Shown: positions 20,374 through 28,559 of the stretch, one piece after another
How positions within the stretch are numbered: position 1 is the stretch's first letter
How the letters are laid out: each line of letters opens with the position of its first letter
Source: Corynebacterium lubricantis DSM 45231
GTDB lineage: Bacteria; Actinomycetota; Actinomycetes; Mycobacteriales; Mycobacteriaceae
DNA: 64,000 nucleotides
NCBI RefSeq assembly: GCF_000379425.1
Contig: NZ_KB902181.1
Span: forward strand, 1 to 64,000
Reading direction: 5' to 3'
Program-made: the position numbers and the translations under genes
Notes under the pieces: generated by a model
Seen by the model: only the letters and a program-made list of their open reading frames with translations
Databases searched by the model: none
Told to the model about the DNA's origin: nothing

Positions 20374-21657
20374 TCATGCCGGGTCACCCGGGAATTCGAC
20401 GTCGACGTCGTCGAATGAATCACCAGGCAGGAGAAAGCTCGGCAGCTTGTCTTGCTTCTTAGGTGCGCTAGCTTCGCGACGAAGTCGCGGTGGTTGGCGC
20501 TTGGTTGATGTGTACCAGCTTCCATCGGGGAAGTAGTAATGTATGTCCCCGTTTTCCTTTTCGATTCGAATTTGACCCATCGTTACCATGGTGTGGCAAG
20601 AACTACACAGGGCTAGCAAGTTATCCATATCAGTTGCCCCACCCTCAGCCCATTCGTGGAGGTGATGAATCTCCATGTAGTTACAGTTGTTGCAGCCGGG
20701 CATGCCACATTGCCTGCGAGATTGCTCGAGTACGCTATCAGCCTGATGATCAGTTGCAATGCGCTGAGTACGCCCTCTGTTGATGACAATCCCGTTCTCG
20801 TCGACGAGATCGAGTTTGAAAAATCCGTTTTCAATCACGCCACGAAGTACGCTGCTTGGCGCGCCAGGCTGGAAGGGGAGAAAAGCATGACCGTCCGTTG
20901 TCATCGTGACATTGATTTGGGCACCCGGTGCCCGCCTGCATTGGATCGGTTGGGACCTGGCGATGTTGAGCAATCCCCTTAACCCGAGCAGCTTATTCGC
21001 ACGGGGTGTCATGCCGAATCGAGATGGATCAGGATGCTCAGCTTCATCGTGAGCTTTGTCCACAGCTTCGTCATCAGCGAAATCATCGCCTTGGAGTCCA
21101 CCGAAGTCCTCTTTGAAAGAGAGTTCGCCGATCTTGATTGCAGATAGGAAGTTTGCACCGTCTATTGGATTTAGATTGAATGATCCGACGACTCGACCAT
21201 CTTCATCTACGTGGTACGTAAGTTTATCAGCGGTTGGTTTTGGTTCTTCGGCTGGATCTAGACCAGCGAGGGCAAGCCTCAATTCTTCAATAGTTAACTC
21301 TCGTGCAAGGTCTACCAGGGAAAACTCATTTTCATAGGTCATGTACTTTAAGATCATTCGAAGAGCTGAGTAGCTTATTTCCCCCGAATGCAAGCTTTTC
21401 GCTGCGACATTGAAGTCAAGCAGGGCAGTACCAACGCTTATGTACTCGTGAGCAGATTGCCTACTAAACCCATATACACGCACCAGCCAAGCAGAAGTAC
21501 TTTTTGCCCCATTAGATTCTGCAAGTTTTCGCTTGTGAAATTGAGCGATAGAGATGAGTAGTTCCGCTTTGGAACGTCGAGCCTGAAAACTCGTTCGCTG
21601 GACCTCGTGGATAATGTCTTCATCTGATTGAGACTCGAGAAATTCGGTGTATGACAT
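20374..21657 (-). CDS. HNH endonuclease with DUF222 (13E12-type) domain
   Basis: 427 aa from the ATG at 21657, preceded by GGGGGCG; an upstream in-frame ATG at 21702 would add 15 residues. The N-terminal DUF222 region is helical. The C-terminal HNH nuclease motif is CGMPGCNNCNYMEIHHLHEW, then GGATDMDNLLALCSSCHTMV (zinc-type Cys pairs, catalytic His-His). Related genes occur in many copies in actinobacteria, including REP13E12 elements of mycobacteria, which suggests a mobile origin. It meets the lipoprotein gene tail to tail with a 2-bp gap, and hairpin repeats lie upstream. Confidence 0.85.
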   Translation of the reverse strand: MSYTEFLESQSDEDIIHEVQRTSFQARRSKAELLISIAQFHKRKLAESNGAKSTSAWLVRVYGFSRQSAHEYISVGTALLDFNVAAKSLHSGEISYSALRMILKYMTYENEFSLVDLARELTIEELRLALAGLDPAEEPKPTADKLTYHVDEDGRVVGSFNLNPIDGANFLSAIKIGELSFKEDFGGLQGDDFADDEAVDKAHDEAEHPDPSRFGMTPRANKLLGLRGLLNIARSQPIQCRRAPGAQINVTMTTDGHAFLPFQPGAPSSVLRGVIENGFFKLDLVDENGIVINRGRTQRIATDHQADSVLEQSRRQCGMPGCNNCNYMEIHHLHEWAEGGATDMDNLLALCSSCHTMVTMGQIRIEKENGDIHYYFPDGSWYTSTKRQPPRLRREASAPKKQDKLPSFLLPGDSFDDVDVEFPGDPA

Positions 21658-22066
21658 GGTTGAAACGCCCCCGGTGCGTCGTATCAGTACGACGCGTTGC
21701 AAGAATGTCTTTGTTTTCCGTTGTATTTCATTTTAGAACACTTGTGTCAAATATGGAACACCTGTACGAAAGAAATTTGCGCTTAGTTTCTATCGTTTGA
21801 TAGTCCGCCGTGCGGACAAATTGCGACCCTGAAGCCGAAGTAGAGTACTCAACGGGATGGCCCGAAACTGACTAACGCAACGCCAATACCTATCACTCAA
21901 TAGTCCGCCGAGCGGACATTGTCAGCTGGCAGACTTATGTTTAGGTGGTTGATGGGATGGGCCAGGAGCGGCCTACACCATGCATCAATACCTATTGCCT
22001 GACAGTCCGCCGTGCGGACAAATTGCGACCTCCAAAGGACCAAACGCCAGGGACACCAAATAGCGC
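21658..22066. other. Non-coding interval between HNH gene and methyltransferase gene
   Basis: 409 bp without a credible reading frame. The right two thirds hold three diverged ~100-bp tandem units, each containing a CTAT-N6-ATAG-like inverted repeat followed by a TCCGCCGnGCGGA hairpin. The AT-rich left third (21700-21790) probably holds the promoter of the HNH gene; no clear -10/-35 pair could be fixed. Confidence 0.6.
21790..22030. repeat. Three ~100-bp tandem units with a conserved double hairpin
   Basis: Conserved 39-nt cores lie at 21790-21828, about 21890-21918 and 21992-22030, spaced 100 and 102 bp. The first and third share 27 identical bases at their right end. Each has a perfect GTCCGC-nnn-GCGGAC stem (AGTCCGCCGTGCGGAC in copies 1 and 3, loop CGA in copy 2), preceded by an inverted repeat such as CTATCGTTTGATAG. 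Spacers also share GGGATGG (near 21854 and 21955) and CAATACCTAT. No cas genes, too few units and too long a period for CRISPR. Confidence 0.75.
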
Positions 22067-22855
22067 CTAGTCGCGCTTATACACAAACGCCTCAGTGCGA
22101 TACGGGATAGGTAAGAGTTGCCCAGGCTGAAACTCGAGACGGTCAAAGAGATACCAACGCAGGTTCTCCTTCATGCGTTCGCGGACCTCCTCAGAGGCGC
22201 GCAACCAGGAGGAACGAGTCTGGGAAAGTGCGTACACCTGGTCGGTTGTGAGGTGCTGGATCCAGCGCATGCGGAGCTCGTCGTGAAGCACCCACGGCGC
22301 GCTGACCTCAGGGTAGAAGCCCTCGCGCTGGATGTCGCCAGAGCGCATGATCCGGGCGAGGCGCAGAATCCATGGGTGGGAGACATCGAGGGTGTTCCAG
22401 ACGAGGAGGAGCTTGCCGCCCGGCGCGATGACGCGGTCGGCTTCAGCGGATGCGGCAGCGGTGTCCACCCAGTGCCAGGTTTGGGCGCAGGTCAGAGCAT
22501 CAACACGAGAAGAACGAAGCGCAGTGTTTTCGGCAGTCGCGCGCCAGACTCCAAGAGAAGGAAAGGAAGCCGCCAGGACTCGGGTCATGTCGGCGGAGGG
22601 GTCGCTGGCGAAAACTGTTCGAGTGGGGCGCAGCAGGGTAGAGGTCAGCTTTCCGGTGCCGGCGCCGATGTCGGCGACGCGGGAGCAATCGTCGATAAGC
22701 ATTGCTACCTCGGGCGGATAGGACGGCCGGACGTCGTCGTAAACGTCCGCTCCGCGGCGAAATGCTGCCGCAGAATCCGCGCGGTGCGAGGCGTCGCGAA
22801 ACGTGGGCGCGGCCTTCTGACTCGCGGGACGGTGGAGGCTGCCGACGGGATTCAT
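22067..22855 (-). CDS. Class I SAM-dependent methyltransferase (methyltransf_11 type)
   Basis: 262 aa. Motif I VADIGAGTGKLTSTLL lies near residue 73, followed by VFASDPSADMTRV and the LTCAQTWHWVDT post-motif stretch typical of small-molecule methyltransferases. The substrate cannot be inferred. A -10-like TAAATT ends 8 nt upstream of the ATG, suggesting leaderless expression. The gene is divergent from the ABC exporter genes with only 32 bp between start codons. Confidence 0.85.
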   Translation of the reverse strand: MNPVGSLHRPASQKAAPTFRDASHRADSAAAFRRGADVYDDVRPSYPPEVAMLIDDCSRVADIGAGTGKLTSTLLRPTRTVFASDPSADMTRVLAASFPSLGVWRATAENTALRSSRVDALTCAQTWHWVDTAAASAEADRVIAPGGKLLLVWNTLDVSHPWILRLARIMRSGDIQREGFYPEVSAPWVLHDELRMRWIQHLTTDQVYALSQTRSSWLRASEEVRERMKENLRWYLFDRLEFQPGQLLPIPYRTEAFVYKRD

Positions 22856-22887
22856 GGTTAGACAATTTACCCGTATGATGTGGCCTC

Positions 22888-24330
22888 ATGAGTAATTTGC
22901 CTGCCCCGGACAATCCGCGATGGCTGATTAAGACTGTTACCTCTCGTTGGCGGAGCACGGTGCCCGCGGCGATTCTGATGGCCACGGGATTCGTGTGCAA
23001 CGGATTAACTCCTGTGATTGTTGGGCAAGCTATCGATGATGCGATTGCCAACGGGAGCGTCAATCGATTGGTGAAGTGGATCGCAATTCTGGTGGCCACG
23101 TACTTGGTCAATATGACTGTGGCGTATTTCGGCCGTCGCCTGCTGATCAGCGCGACTCTGTGGGTCGGCCACGACCTGCGCATGGCGGTGACCGATCGCG
23201 TGATGCATCCGCGCGGGATCGCAGGCAAGAAGCGCACGGCGGGCGAGCTGCTCTCCATCGCTTCCTCCGATACCCAGCGCGTCGCGGATGCCGTGATGAT
23301 GACCGTGTTTCCGGTCGCCGAAGTGACCTCCATTATTTACGTTGGCGTGATGATGATGGCGATCAATGTGCCGCTCGGCATTGCTGTGCTCGTGGGTGGG
23401 CCAGCCGTCGTCGCTATTGCGCTTTATTCGGCGACACCACTGCGTGTCGCGTCGGGCAAGCGGCAGAAATCTCTGGCTGCGACCGCCGCGATGGCGACCG
23501 ACGTGGTGCAGGGGCTGCGCACGCTCAAAGGCCTCGGCGCGGTCAGTACGGTCCGCGAACGTTACAACACCGTCTCGAATGAGGCGTACGAGCGCACCGT
23601 CGACGCCAATGCCGCACAAGCGAAGCTCAATACCGTGACTGAGACGACGGGCTCTCTCTACGTTGTCGCAGTCGGCATCGCGGCGGGTTTTATGGCACTG
23701 AACGGCACAATCTCGATCGGCGAGCTGATCACGGTTGTCGGCCTGACGCAGTTCATCATCCAGCCGATGACCATGTTGGGCAAAAACATTGCGTCGCGTT
23801 GGGCATCGGCGCAGGCCTCTGGCGCACGCATTCGCAAGATTCTGGGAGCAGGATTTTCGCTTGACGACGAAGCCACTGACGTCCCCGCCTTGGCGCAAGG
23901 AATCACGGTGAATACCGGTGAAGCCCCAGACGCGCTGCTGACGGCTCCGCGTGATCGGGTTGTCGTTTCGCCACACTCGGCTGAGCTGTTTTCGGGCACT
24001 GTGCAGGACAACGTGCACCCCGACCCCGAAGTGGCCAAGCATGCCCTCTGGGTAGCAGCGGCCGAAGATATCCCTGGCGGGATTGAGAAGGAAGTTGGTG
24101 AAAACGGCGGACAGCTCTCTGGCGGGCAACGCCAACGCGTGGCGCTGGCGCGCGCCATTGCGGCTGACCCAGAGGTGTTGGTGCTGCAGGATCCAACAAC
24201 GGCCGTGGACTCGATCACCGAGCAAAGAATCACCGAACGTCTCGCCGCCGAGCGTGATGAGAAGCCGACGGTGATCTATACGGAACAGCCGGCCTGGCTG
24301 CGAGTGGCAAAGGTGGTGGAGCAAGCATGA
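22888..24330 (+). CDS. ABC exporter subunit with truncated, Walker A-less ATPase domain
   Basis: 480 aa, about 100 shorter than a normal half transporter. The six-helix exporter membrane domain (about 20-310) is intact. The ATPase part keeps SGTVQDNV, a perfect LSGGQ signature (residues 410-414) and D-loop AVDS. It lacks the whole Walker A region (direct jump from about residue 345 to the Q-loop segment), has His for the Q-loop Gln, Pro436 for the catalytic Glu (LVLQDP) and no H-loop His. It cannot bind ATP in its own Walker site but can donate the signature to its partner, encoded next with a 4-base overlap. Leaderless -10 TATGAT at 22874-22879. Cargo unknown. Confidence 0.88.
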   Translation: MSNLPAPDNPRWLIKTVTSRWRSTVPAAILMATGFVCNGLTPVIVGQAIDDAIANGSVNRLVKWIAILVATYLVNMTVAYFGRRLLISATLWVGHDLRMAVTDRVMHPRGIAGKKRTAGELLSIASSDTQRVADAVMMTVFPVAEVTSIIYVGVMMMAINVPLGIAVLVGGPAVVAIALYSATPLRVASGKRQKSLAATAAMATDVVQGLRTLKGLGAVSTVRERYNTVSNEAYERTVDANAAQAKLNTVTETTGSLYVVAVGIAAGFMALNGTISIGELITVVGLTQFIIQPMTMLGKNIASRWASAQASGARIRKILGAGFSLDDEATDVPALAQGITVNTGEAPDALLTAPRDRVVVSPHSAELFSGTVQDNVHPDPEVAKHALWVAAAEDIPGGIEKEVGENGGQLSGGQRQRVALARAIAADPEVLVLQDPTTAVDSITEQRITERLAAERDEKPTVIYTEQPAWLRVAKVVEQA

Positions 24331-26087
24331 GATTCCCTCTAGCTACCTTCGGTGAAGTGCGCCGCGAACTTGGCGTGCAGCTTAGGGCCGTGCCGAATGC
24401 GCGGTCGCAGAGCATATGGGCGCTGATCCTGCTCAGCGTTGGTGCCTACGCAAACGTGGTGGTGCCCCAGATCCTGGGCTCGGTTGTGGACATCGTGATC
24501 GAAAACGGAACAGCTCGCTCGCTGTGGGAGTCCGCCGGCTGGCTTGTCGTCGCCTCGTTTGTGTCCGCGGGAGCCAGCGCGCTGGGATTCTTCCTTGTCG
24601 CGAGCATTGCCGAACGCGTGATTGCCAACCTGCGCGAGTCGATGGTGGGTACGGCGCTAGGGCTGCCCGTCCACCGCGTGGAAGAGGCTGGCTCGGGCGA
24701 CTTGGTCTCGCGCTCAACCGACGACGTCTCCGAACTCTCCACGGCTGTCACCGAATCCATTCCAGTTCTGGCATCAAGCGCCTTCACTCTTCTGGCCACT
24801 GCGGTAGCGCTGACCAGCATGGACTGGCAATTCCTGCTCGTGCCACTGGTTGCTGCACCCGTGTACTTCTTTGCGGCGCGACGCTACCTCAACGTGGCAC
24901 CGGAACGCTACGCTGCCGAGCGCGCCAGCATGGCAGAGCGAGCGCGGCGCATCTTGGAAGCCATCCATGGTCGCGCCACAGTACGCGCCTATCAAATGGA
25001 AGAAGCCACTCACAAGCACATCGACGAATCCTCCCTCGCCGTGGTCAAGAACGGCTTCAAGGCGCGTACCACCATGATCACCTTGCAGATCTGGATCTCG
25101 GTCGGCGAGGTACTCATGCTGTCGGCCGGCCTCGTCGTTGCCTTCGTGACGGTGAACTCGGGTGCCTTGACCGTCGGCGCCGTCACCGCGGCCATGCTGA
25201 TGCTGATCCGCGTTCGAGGCCCGATCATGGGCTTGATGCGCATTCTGGACACCATCCAGTCCGGCTACGCCTCGCTCGCCCGAATCGTCGGCGTGACTGC
25301 GCACCCGCCGGAGCAAATTCCTGACGTCGGCGCGCCTGAGATCGAGGGCAATGTCGAGATGATCGACGTGAGCTTTGCCTACGGCGAGGCAGGGGAGCAC
25401 CTCGCAGTGGACAGCGTGAACCTCAGCATCGCGCCAGGTGAGACCGTCGCGCTGGTGGGTGCCTCCGGCGCAGGAAAGACCACGGTTGCGTCGCTCGCCT
25501 CGGGGCTGCGCATCCCTTCGGCAGGCAAAGTCCTCGTCGACGGGGTAGAGGTACACAAGCTTTCCGACGACGAACGCGTCGCACGAATTGCGATGGTATC
25601 GCAGGAAGTTTATGTTTTTTCCGGGACGCTTCGCGACGACCTCTCGCTCGCCACTCCAAACGCGAGTGATGAGGAGTTGTTGCAGGCTCTTGACAAGGTG
25701 GGTGCGGATTGGTTTGCGGACTTACCTGAGGGACTAGACACAGTAGTCGGCGCGCAAGGTTTCCAGCTAGAACCTTTTGAGGCGCAACAATTGGCCCTGG
25801 CGCGAATTTTGCTTCTCGACCCCGCAGTTGTCATTATGGATGAAGCAACAGCCGAAGCAGGCTCTCGGAACGCAGGAAATCTCGAACAAGCGGCAGCAAC
25901 TGTAGCCCGGGATCGAGCAGCGTTGGTGGTTGCGCACCGCTTGGATCAAGCGCGTACGGCTGATGAAGTGATTGTGATGGATAATGGACGTATTATTGAA
26001 TGCGGTCCCCATGATGAGTTAATCGAGCTCGACGGAGCATACGCCCAGATGTGGCAGGCATGGCAGGAAGGACGACACCCCGAGTGA
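24327..26087 (+). CDS. ABC exporter subunit with full Walker motifs but degenerate signature
   Basis: 586 aa: exporter membrane domain (about 30-320) fused to an ATPase domain. Walker A GASGAGKTT (378-386), Q-loop VSQEV, Walker B VVIMDEAT (501-508, catalytic Glu present) and H-loop VVAHR are all present. The LSGGQ signature is replaced by LEPFE (481-485) and the D-loop SALD by AEAG. With the preceding subunit it can form only one complete composite ATP site. It overlaps the preceding gene by 4 bases and the following lipoprotein gene by 4 bases (GTGA), so the three are likely one operon. Confidence 0.9.
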   Translation: MRFPLATFGEVRRELGVQLRAVPNARSQSIWALILLSVGAYANVVVPQILGSVVDIVIENGTARSLWESAGWLVVASFVSAGASALGFFLVASIAERVIANLRESMVGTALGLPVHRVEEAGSGDLVSRSTDDVSELSTAVTESIPVLASSAFTLLATAVALTSMDWQFLLVPLVAAPVYFFAARRYLNVAPERYAAERASMAERARRILEAIHGRATVRAYQMEEATHKHIDESSLAVVKNGFKARTTMITLQIWISVGEVLMLSAGLVVAFVTVNSGALTVGAVTAAMLMLIRVRGPIMGLMRILDTIQSGYASLARIVGVTAHPPEQIPDVGAPEIEGNVEMIDVSFAYGEAGEHLAVDSVNLSIAPGETVALVGASGAGKTTVASLASGLRIPSAGKVLVDGVEVHKLSDDERVARIAMVSQEVYVFSGTLRDDLSLATPNASDEELLQALDKVGADWFADLPEGLDTVVGAQGFQLEPFEAQQLALARILLLDPAVVIMDEATAEAGSRNAGNLEQAAATVARDRAALVVAHRLDQARTADEVIVMDNGRIIECGPHDELIELDGAYAQMWQAWQEGRHPE

Positions 26088-27064
26088 GTTTGCAGACCCG
26101 CATAGCCACTGCGCTTGCAGCGGCTATTTCGCTCGTCGCATCAAGCTGCAGTGCGTCGGAAGAAGAAACTACACCTCCCGTGAACGACGCTTTCGGTGAA
26201 TCCGAAGTTCGCGAAATTGAACCAGAACCGGAACCAGAGCCACAGTCGGAAGCGGCAGCACCGACCACTGAAATGATTGGCGAGTCCCGCTCTGGCCGGC
26301 GCACCATCCAGGTGGGCGATGAGAGTCGCAATTACTGGATTACTGCGCCCCCAGCCGCCCTTAATGGCCAAAAAGTGCCACTCATCTTCGTCTTCCACGG
26401 CATGACCGAGTATGCGAGCGCGATCCGTGAATACTCAAACTTCGACAAGGCCAATGCCATTGTGGTGTATCCGAATGGAATCGAACAGGCGTGGGCGCCA
26501 GCACCCTATGCAGAAACAACTGGCGAGGAAGATATCGCCTTTGTCGATGCGATTCGTGAAGACGTGGAATCGCGCTACTCTGTCGATTCCGCTCGCGTTT
26601 TCGCGGCTGGCCTTTCCAACGGAGGTGGCTTCGCGGCGTATCTAGGTTGCCAGCGCCCGTATCAGTTCACCGGCATCGCGACCGTGTCGGCTGCCTACTA
26701 TTGGCGCGTTTCTGACGGTTGTTCAGAGATACCAATGAAGCACATCGACATCCACGGCACCGCGGACGAGGTCATCGAATACGACGGCGGAACACGCCAC
26801 GAAACCGAATACCACTCGGTGCCGGAGATGTTGAATGAAGCCGCACGTCGTAACCACTGCAGCGACGAGGTCGTCCTCACTCAAGTTGGCAATACTGCCG
26901 TCAAATCCACGTATCAAGGCTGCGACGCACCATTGGAGCACATCCGTGTGGGAACCGGTGGCCACGTGTGGCCAGGACACCCCACTGATAAATCCGGCGT
27001 GGATTCCGATTTGACGACCAACGAGATTTTGAACTTCTGGGGCGTGGCGTACCGGGGCCAGTAA
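26084..27064 (+). CDS. Esterase-like lipoprotein, PHB-depolymerase family (second paralogue)
   Basis: 326 aa from GTG 26084, which overlaps the ABC stop and has AGGAAGGA ~11 nt upstream. Lipoprotein signal with lipobox LVASSC, then an acidic PEPEPEPEP linker near residue 55. Hydrolase motifs: FVFHGMTE, nucleophile elbow AAGLSNGGGFA, IDIHGTADEV and TGGHVWPGH (His). It shares the AIVVYP, AWAP, LSNGGGFA-YL-CQRP blocks with the lipoprotein at 19472-20371. Coupling to the ABC exporter suggests a linked envelope function, which is inference. Confidence 0.85.
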   Translation: MSLQTRIATALAAAISLVASSCSASEEETTPPVNDAFGESEVREIEPEPEPEPQSEAAAPTTEMIGESRSGRRTIQVGDESRNYWITAPPAALNGQKVPLIFVFHGMTEYASAIREYSNFDKANAIVVYPNGIEQAWAPAPYAETTGEEDIAFVDAIREDVESRYSVDSARVFAAGLSNGGGFAAYLGCQRPYQFTGIATVSAAYYWRVSDGCSEIPMKHIDIHGTADEVIEYDGGTRHETEYHSVPEMLNEAARRNHCSDEVVLTQVGNTAVKSTYQGCDAPLEHIRVGTGGHVWPGHPTDKSGVDSDLTTNEILNFWGVAYRGQ

Positions 27065-27074
27065 AGTAGGTGGG

Positions 27075-28043
27075 GTGAATACTCCAGCACCGCGGAAAAC
27101 CGCGACCGTAGTGTACAACCCCATTAAGGTAAACCGGGAAGAGTTAGCAAAACTCGTCGACAAGCATGCTCACGGCTACGACGTGAAGTGGGAGGAAACC
27201 ACCGAGGACGACCCCGGATACTCCCAGGCGAAGAAGGGCGTCGACGCGGGCGACGACTTAGTCATCGCTTGCGGTGGCGACGGCACCGTGCGGTTGGTGG
27301 CGGAGGCTGTCTCGGAGACGGAGGCCAGCCTGGGCATCATTCCTGCTGGAACCGGCAACCTCTTGGCGCGGAATCTGCGCTTGGATGCGGACTTCGAAGC
27401 GGCCGTGCGCACGGCGTTCGGCGAGAAGGAACGCACAATCGACCTGTGCCATGCCGAAGTCACTTACCCCGATACTTCGAAGGAAACTTTTCCCTTCGCC
27501 GTGATGGCAGGTGTCGGCATTGATGCGCAAATGATTGCCAACACTGACGACGATTTAAAGAAGCGCATCGGATTCTTCGCATATGGAGTAGCGATTCTGA
27601 AGTCGTTGAAGGGCGGCAACCGGATCAAGCTCACCCGGCGCCTGGATTGGGGTCGCTGGAGAACGCTGCGGGCACACAGCGTGATCGTGGGGAACTGCGG
27701 TGATCTGGTTAATAACCTGACCCTTTTGCCGGATGCCGTTCCCGATGACGGCAAGCTTGATGTGGTGATCATGCGCCCGAACGGCATCTTTGGCTGGGCC
27801 ATTATCGGGGGTCGTTTGGTGTGGCAGATGTCGCAGAAGCTTTGGTTCACCCTGCGCGGGCAGCGAGAGAAGGCTAAGAGCTCCGGCGACGGCAGCGATT
27901 CACTGCGTTACCTGCAAGGCGAGTCGATTGAAGTCTCGTTCTCGCACCGCGAGGTTTTCGAAGTCGACGGTGACGAGATTGGGGAAGTGGATGCGTTCCA
28001 CGTGCGGATCGCACCCGGTGTGTTGAAGGTGCGCGTGCCTTAG
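27075..28043 (+). CDS. Diacylglycerol kinase-family lipid kinase
   Basis: 322 aa. The DAGKc signature CGGDGTVRLVAEAV near residue 65 and IIPAGTGNLLARNL are present, as is the C-terminal FEVDGDEIGEVDAFHVRIAPG seen in LCB5/YegS-type kinases. It phosphorylates a lipid hydroxyl at the inner membrane; the acceptor is unknown. GTG start; a -10-like TAAAGT (27062-27067) at the end of the preceding gene ends 7 nt before it, fitting a leaderless transcript. Confidence 0.88.
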   Translation: MNTPAPRKTATVVYNPIKVNREELAKLVDKHAHGYDVKWEETTEDDPGYSQAKKGVDAGDDLVIACGGDGTVRLVAEAVSETEASLGIIPAGTGNLLARNLRLDADFEAAVRTAFGEKERTIDLCHAEVTYPDTSKETFPFAVMAGVGIDAQMIANTDDDLKKRIGFFAYGVAILKSLKGGNRIKLTRRLDWGRWRTLRAHSVIVGNCGDLVNNLTLLPDAVPDDGKLDVVIMRPNGIFGWAIIGGRLVWQMSQKLWFTLRGQREKAKSSGDGSDSLRYLQGESIEVSFSHREVFEVDGDEIGEVDAFHVRIAPGVLKVRVP

Positions 28044-28049
28044 AAAAAT

Positions 28050-28126
28050 TGGTCGGACTGACAGGATTTGAACCTGCGACCCCCACACCCCCAGTGTGGT
28101 GCGCTACCAAACTGCGCCACAGCCCG
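28050..28126 (-). tRNA. tRNA-Pro (anticodon GGG)
   Basis: 77 nt with encoded CCA. Read leftward the acceptor stem CGGGCTG pairs with CAGTCCG, the D arm is GCGC...GCGC, the anticodon loop CTGGGGG carries GGG between CCACA/TGTGG, and the T arm is GCAGG-TTCAAAT-CCTGT. Discriminator A then CCA. It lies tail to tail with the lipid kinase gene. Confidence 0.95.
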
Positions 28127-28193
28127 CGTGCCACAAGTGGCAACGATTTACAGGTTACAACATTGTGAGTTTCGAATGCTAATTGCCCTAGGG

Positions 28194-28559
28194 CTAGCTC
28201 ACGTCACCCTCGGCGTAGACCCAGCTACCATCATCTAACCTGCGGAAGGAGGAGCGCTCGCGCTGGGAACCGCCCTTGTAGAAGGCTTCGAACTCGACGA
28301 TTCCGGTGGTATCGAAAAGGCCGCCACCTTGTTTATCAAGGATGACTAAGCGCTCCCACTGCACGGGCGAACCCGACAGGTCGAGGGAGCCGGGACGACT
28401 CTCTGGAGCCCAGGTGCGCAGGAGGTACTCGGAATTGCCGGTCGCGAAGGCACTGAAGCGCGAACGCATGAGTGTCTCCGCAGTGGGGGCCTGCTTACCG
28501 GCGTGATATTGGCCGCAGCAATCCTTGTAAGCGAGGCCGGAGCCGCAGTAACAGGTCAC
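28194..28559 (-). CDS. YchJ family protein (UPF0225) with SEC-C-like metal motif
   Basis: 121 aa. N-terminal CYCGSGLAYKDCCG is the SEC-C-like zinc motif (C-x-C-x8-CC), followed by the NTF2-like YchJ middle domain with LMRSRFSAFATG and YLLRTWAPESRP. Function unknown in bacteria. Start overlaps the stop of the hydrolase-OsmC gene by 4 bases (ATGA), so both are expressed together. Confidence 0.88.
   Translation of the reverse strand: MTCYCGSGLAYKDCCGQYHAGKQAPTAETLMRSRFSAFATGNSEYLLRTWAPESRPGSLDLSGSPVQWERLVILDKQGGGLFDTTGIVEFEAFYKGGSQRERSSFRRLDDGSWVYAEGDVS

Noticed and set aside
17060..20377. A 1105-aa leftward open frame opposite rluB-cmk-der-lipoprotein
   Set aside because: It lies entirely antisense to four well-conserved genes, has no recognisable domain, and is the expected shadow of high third-position GC.
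21790..22030. CRISPR array
   Set aside because: Only three copies, spacing ~100 bp, repeats are hairpins with diverged arms, and no cas genes are nearby.
28050..28126. tRNA-Pro as an integration site
   Set aside because: No integrase or partial tRNA repeat is visible within the window.
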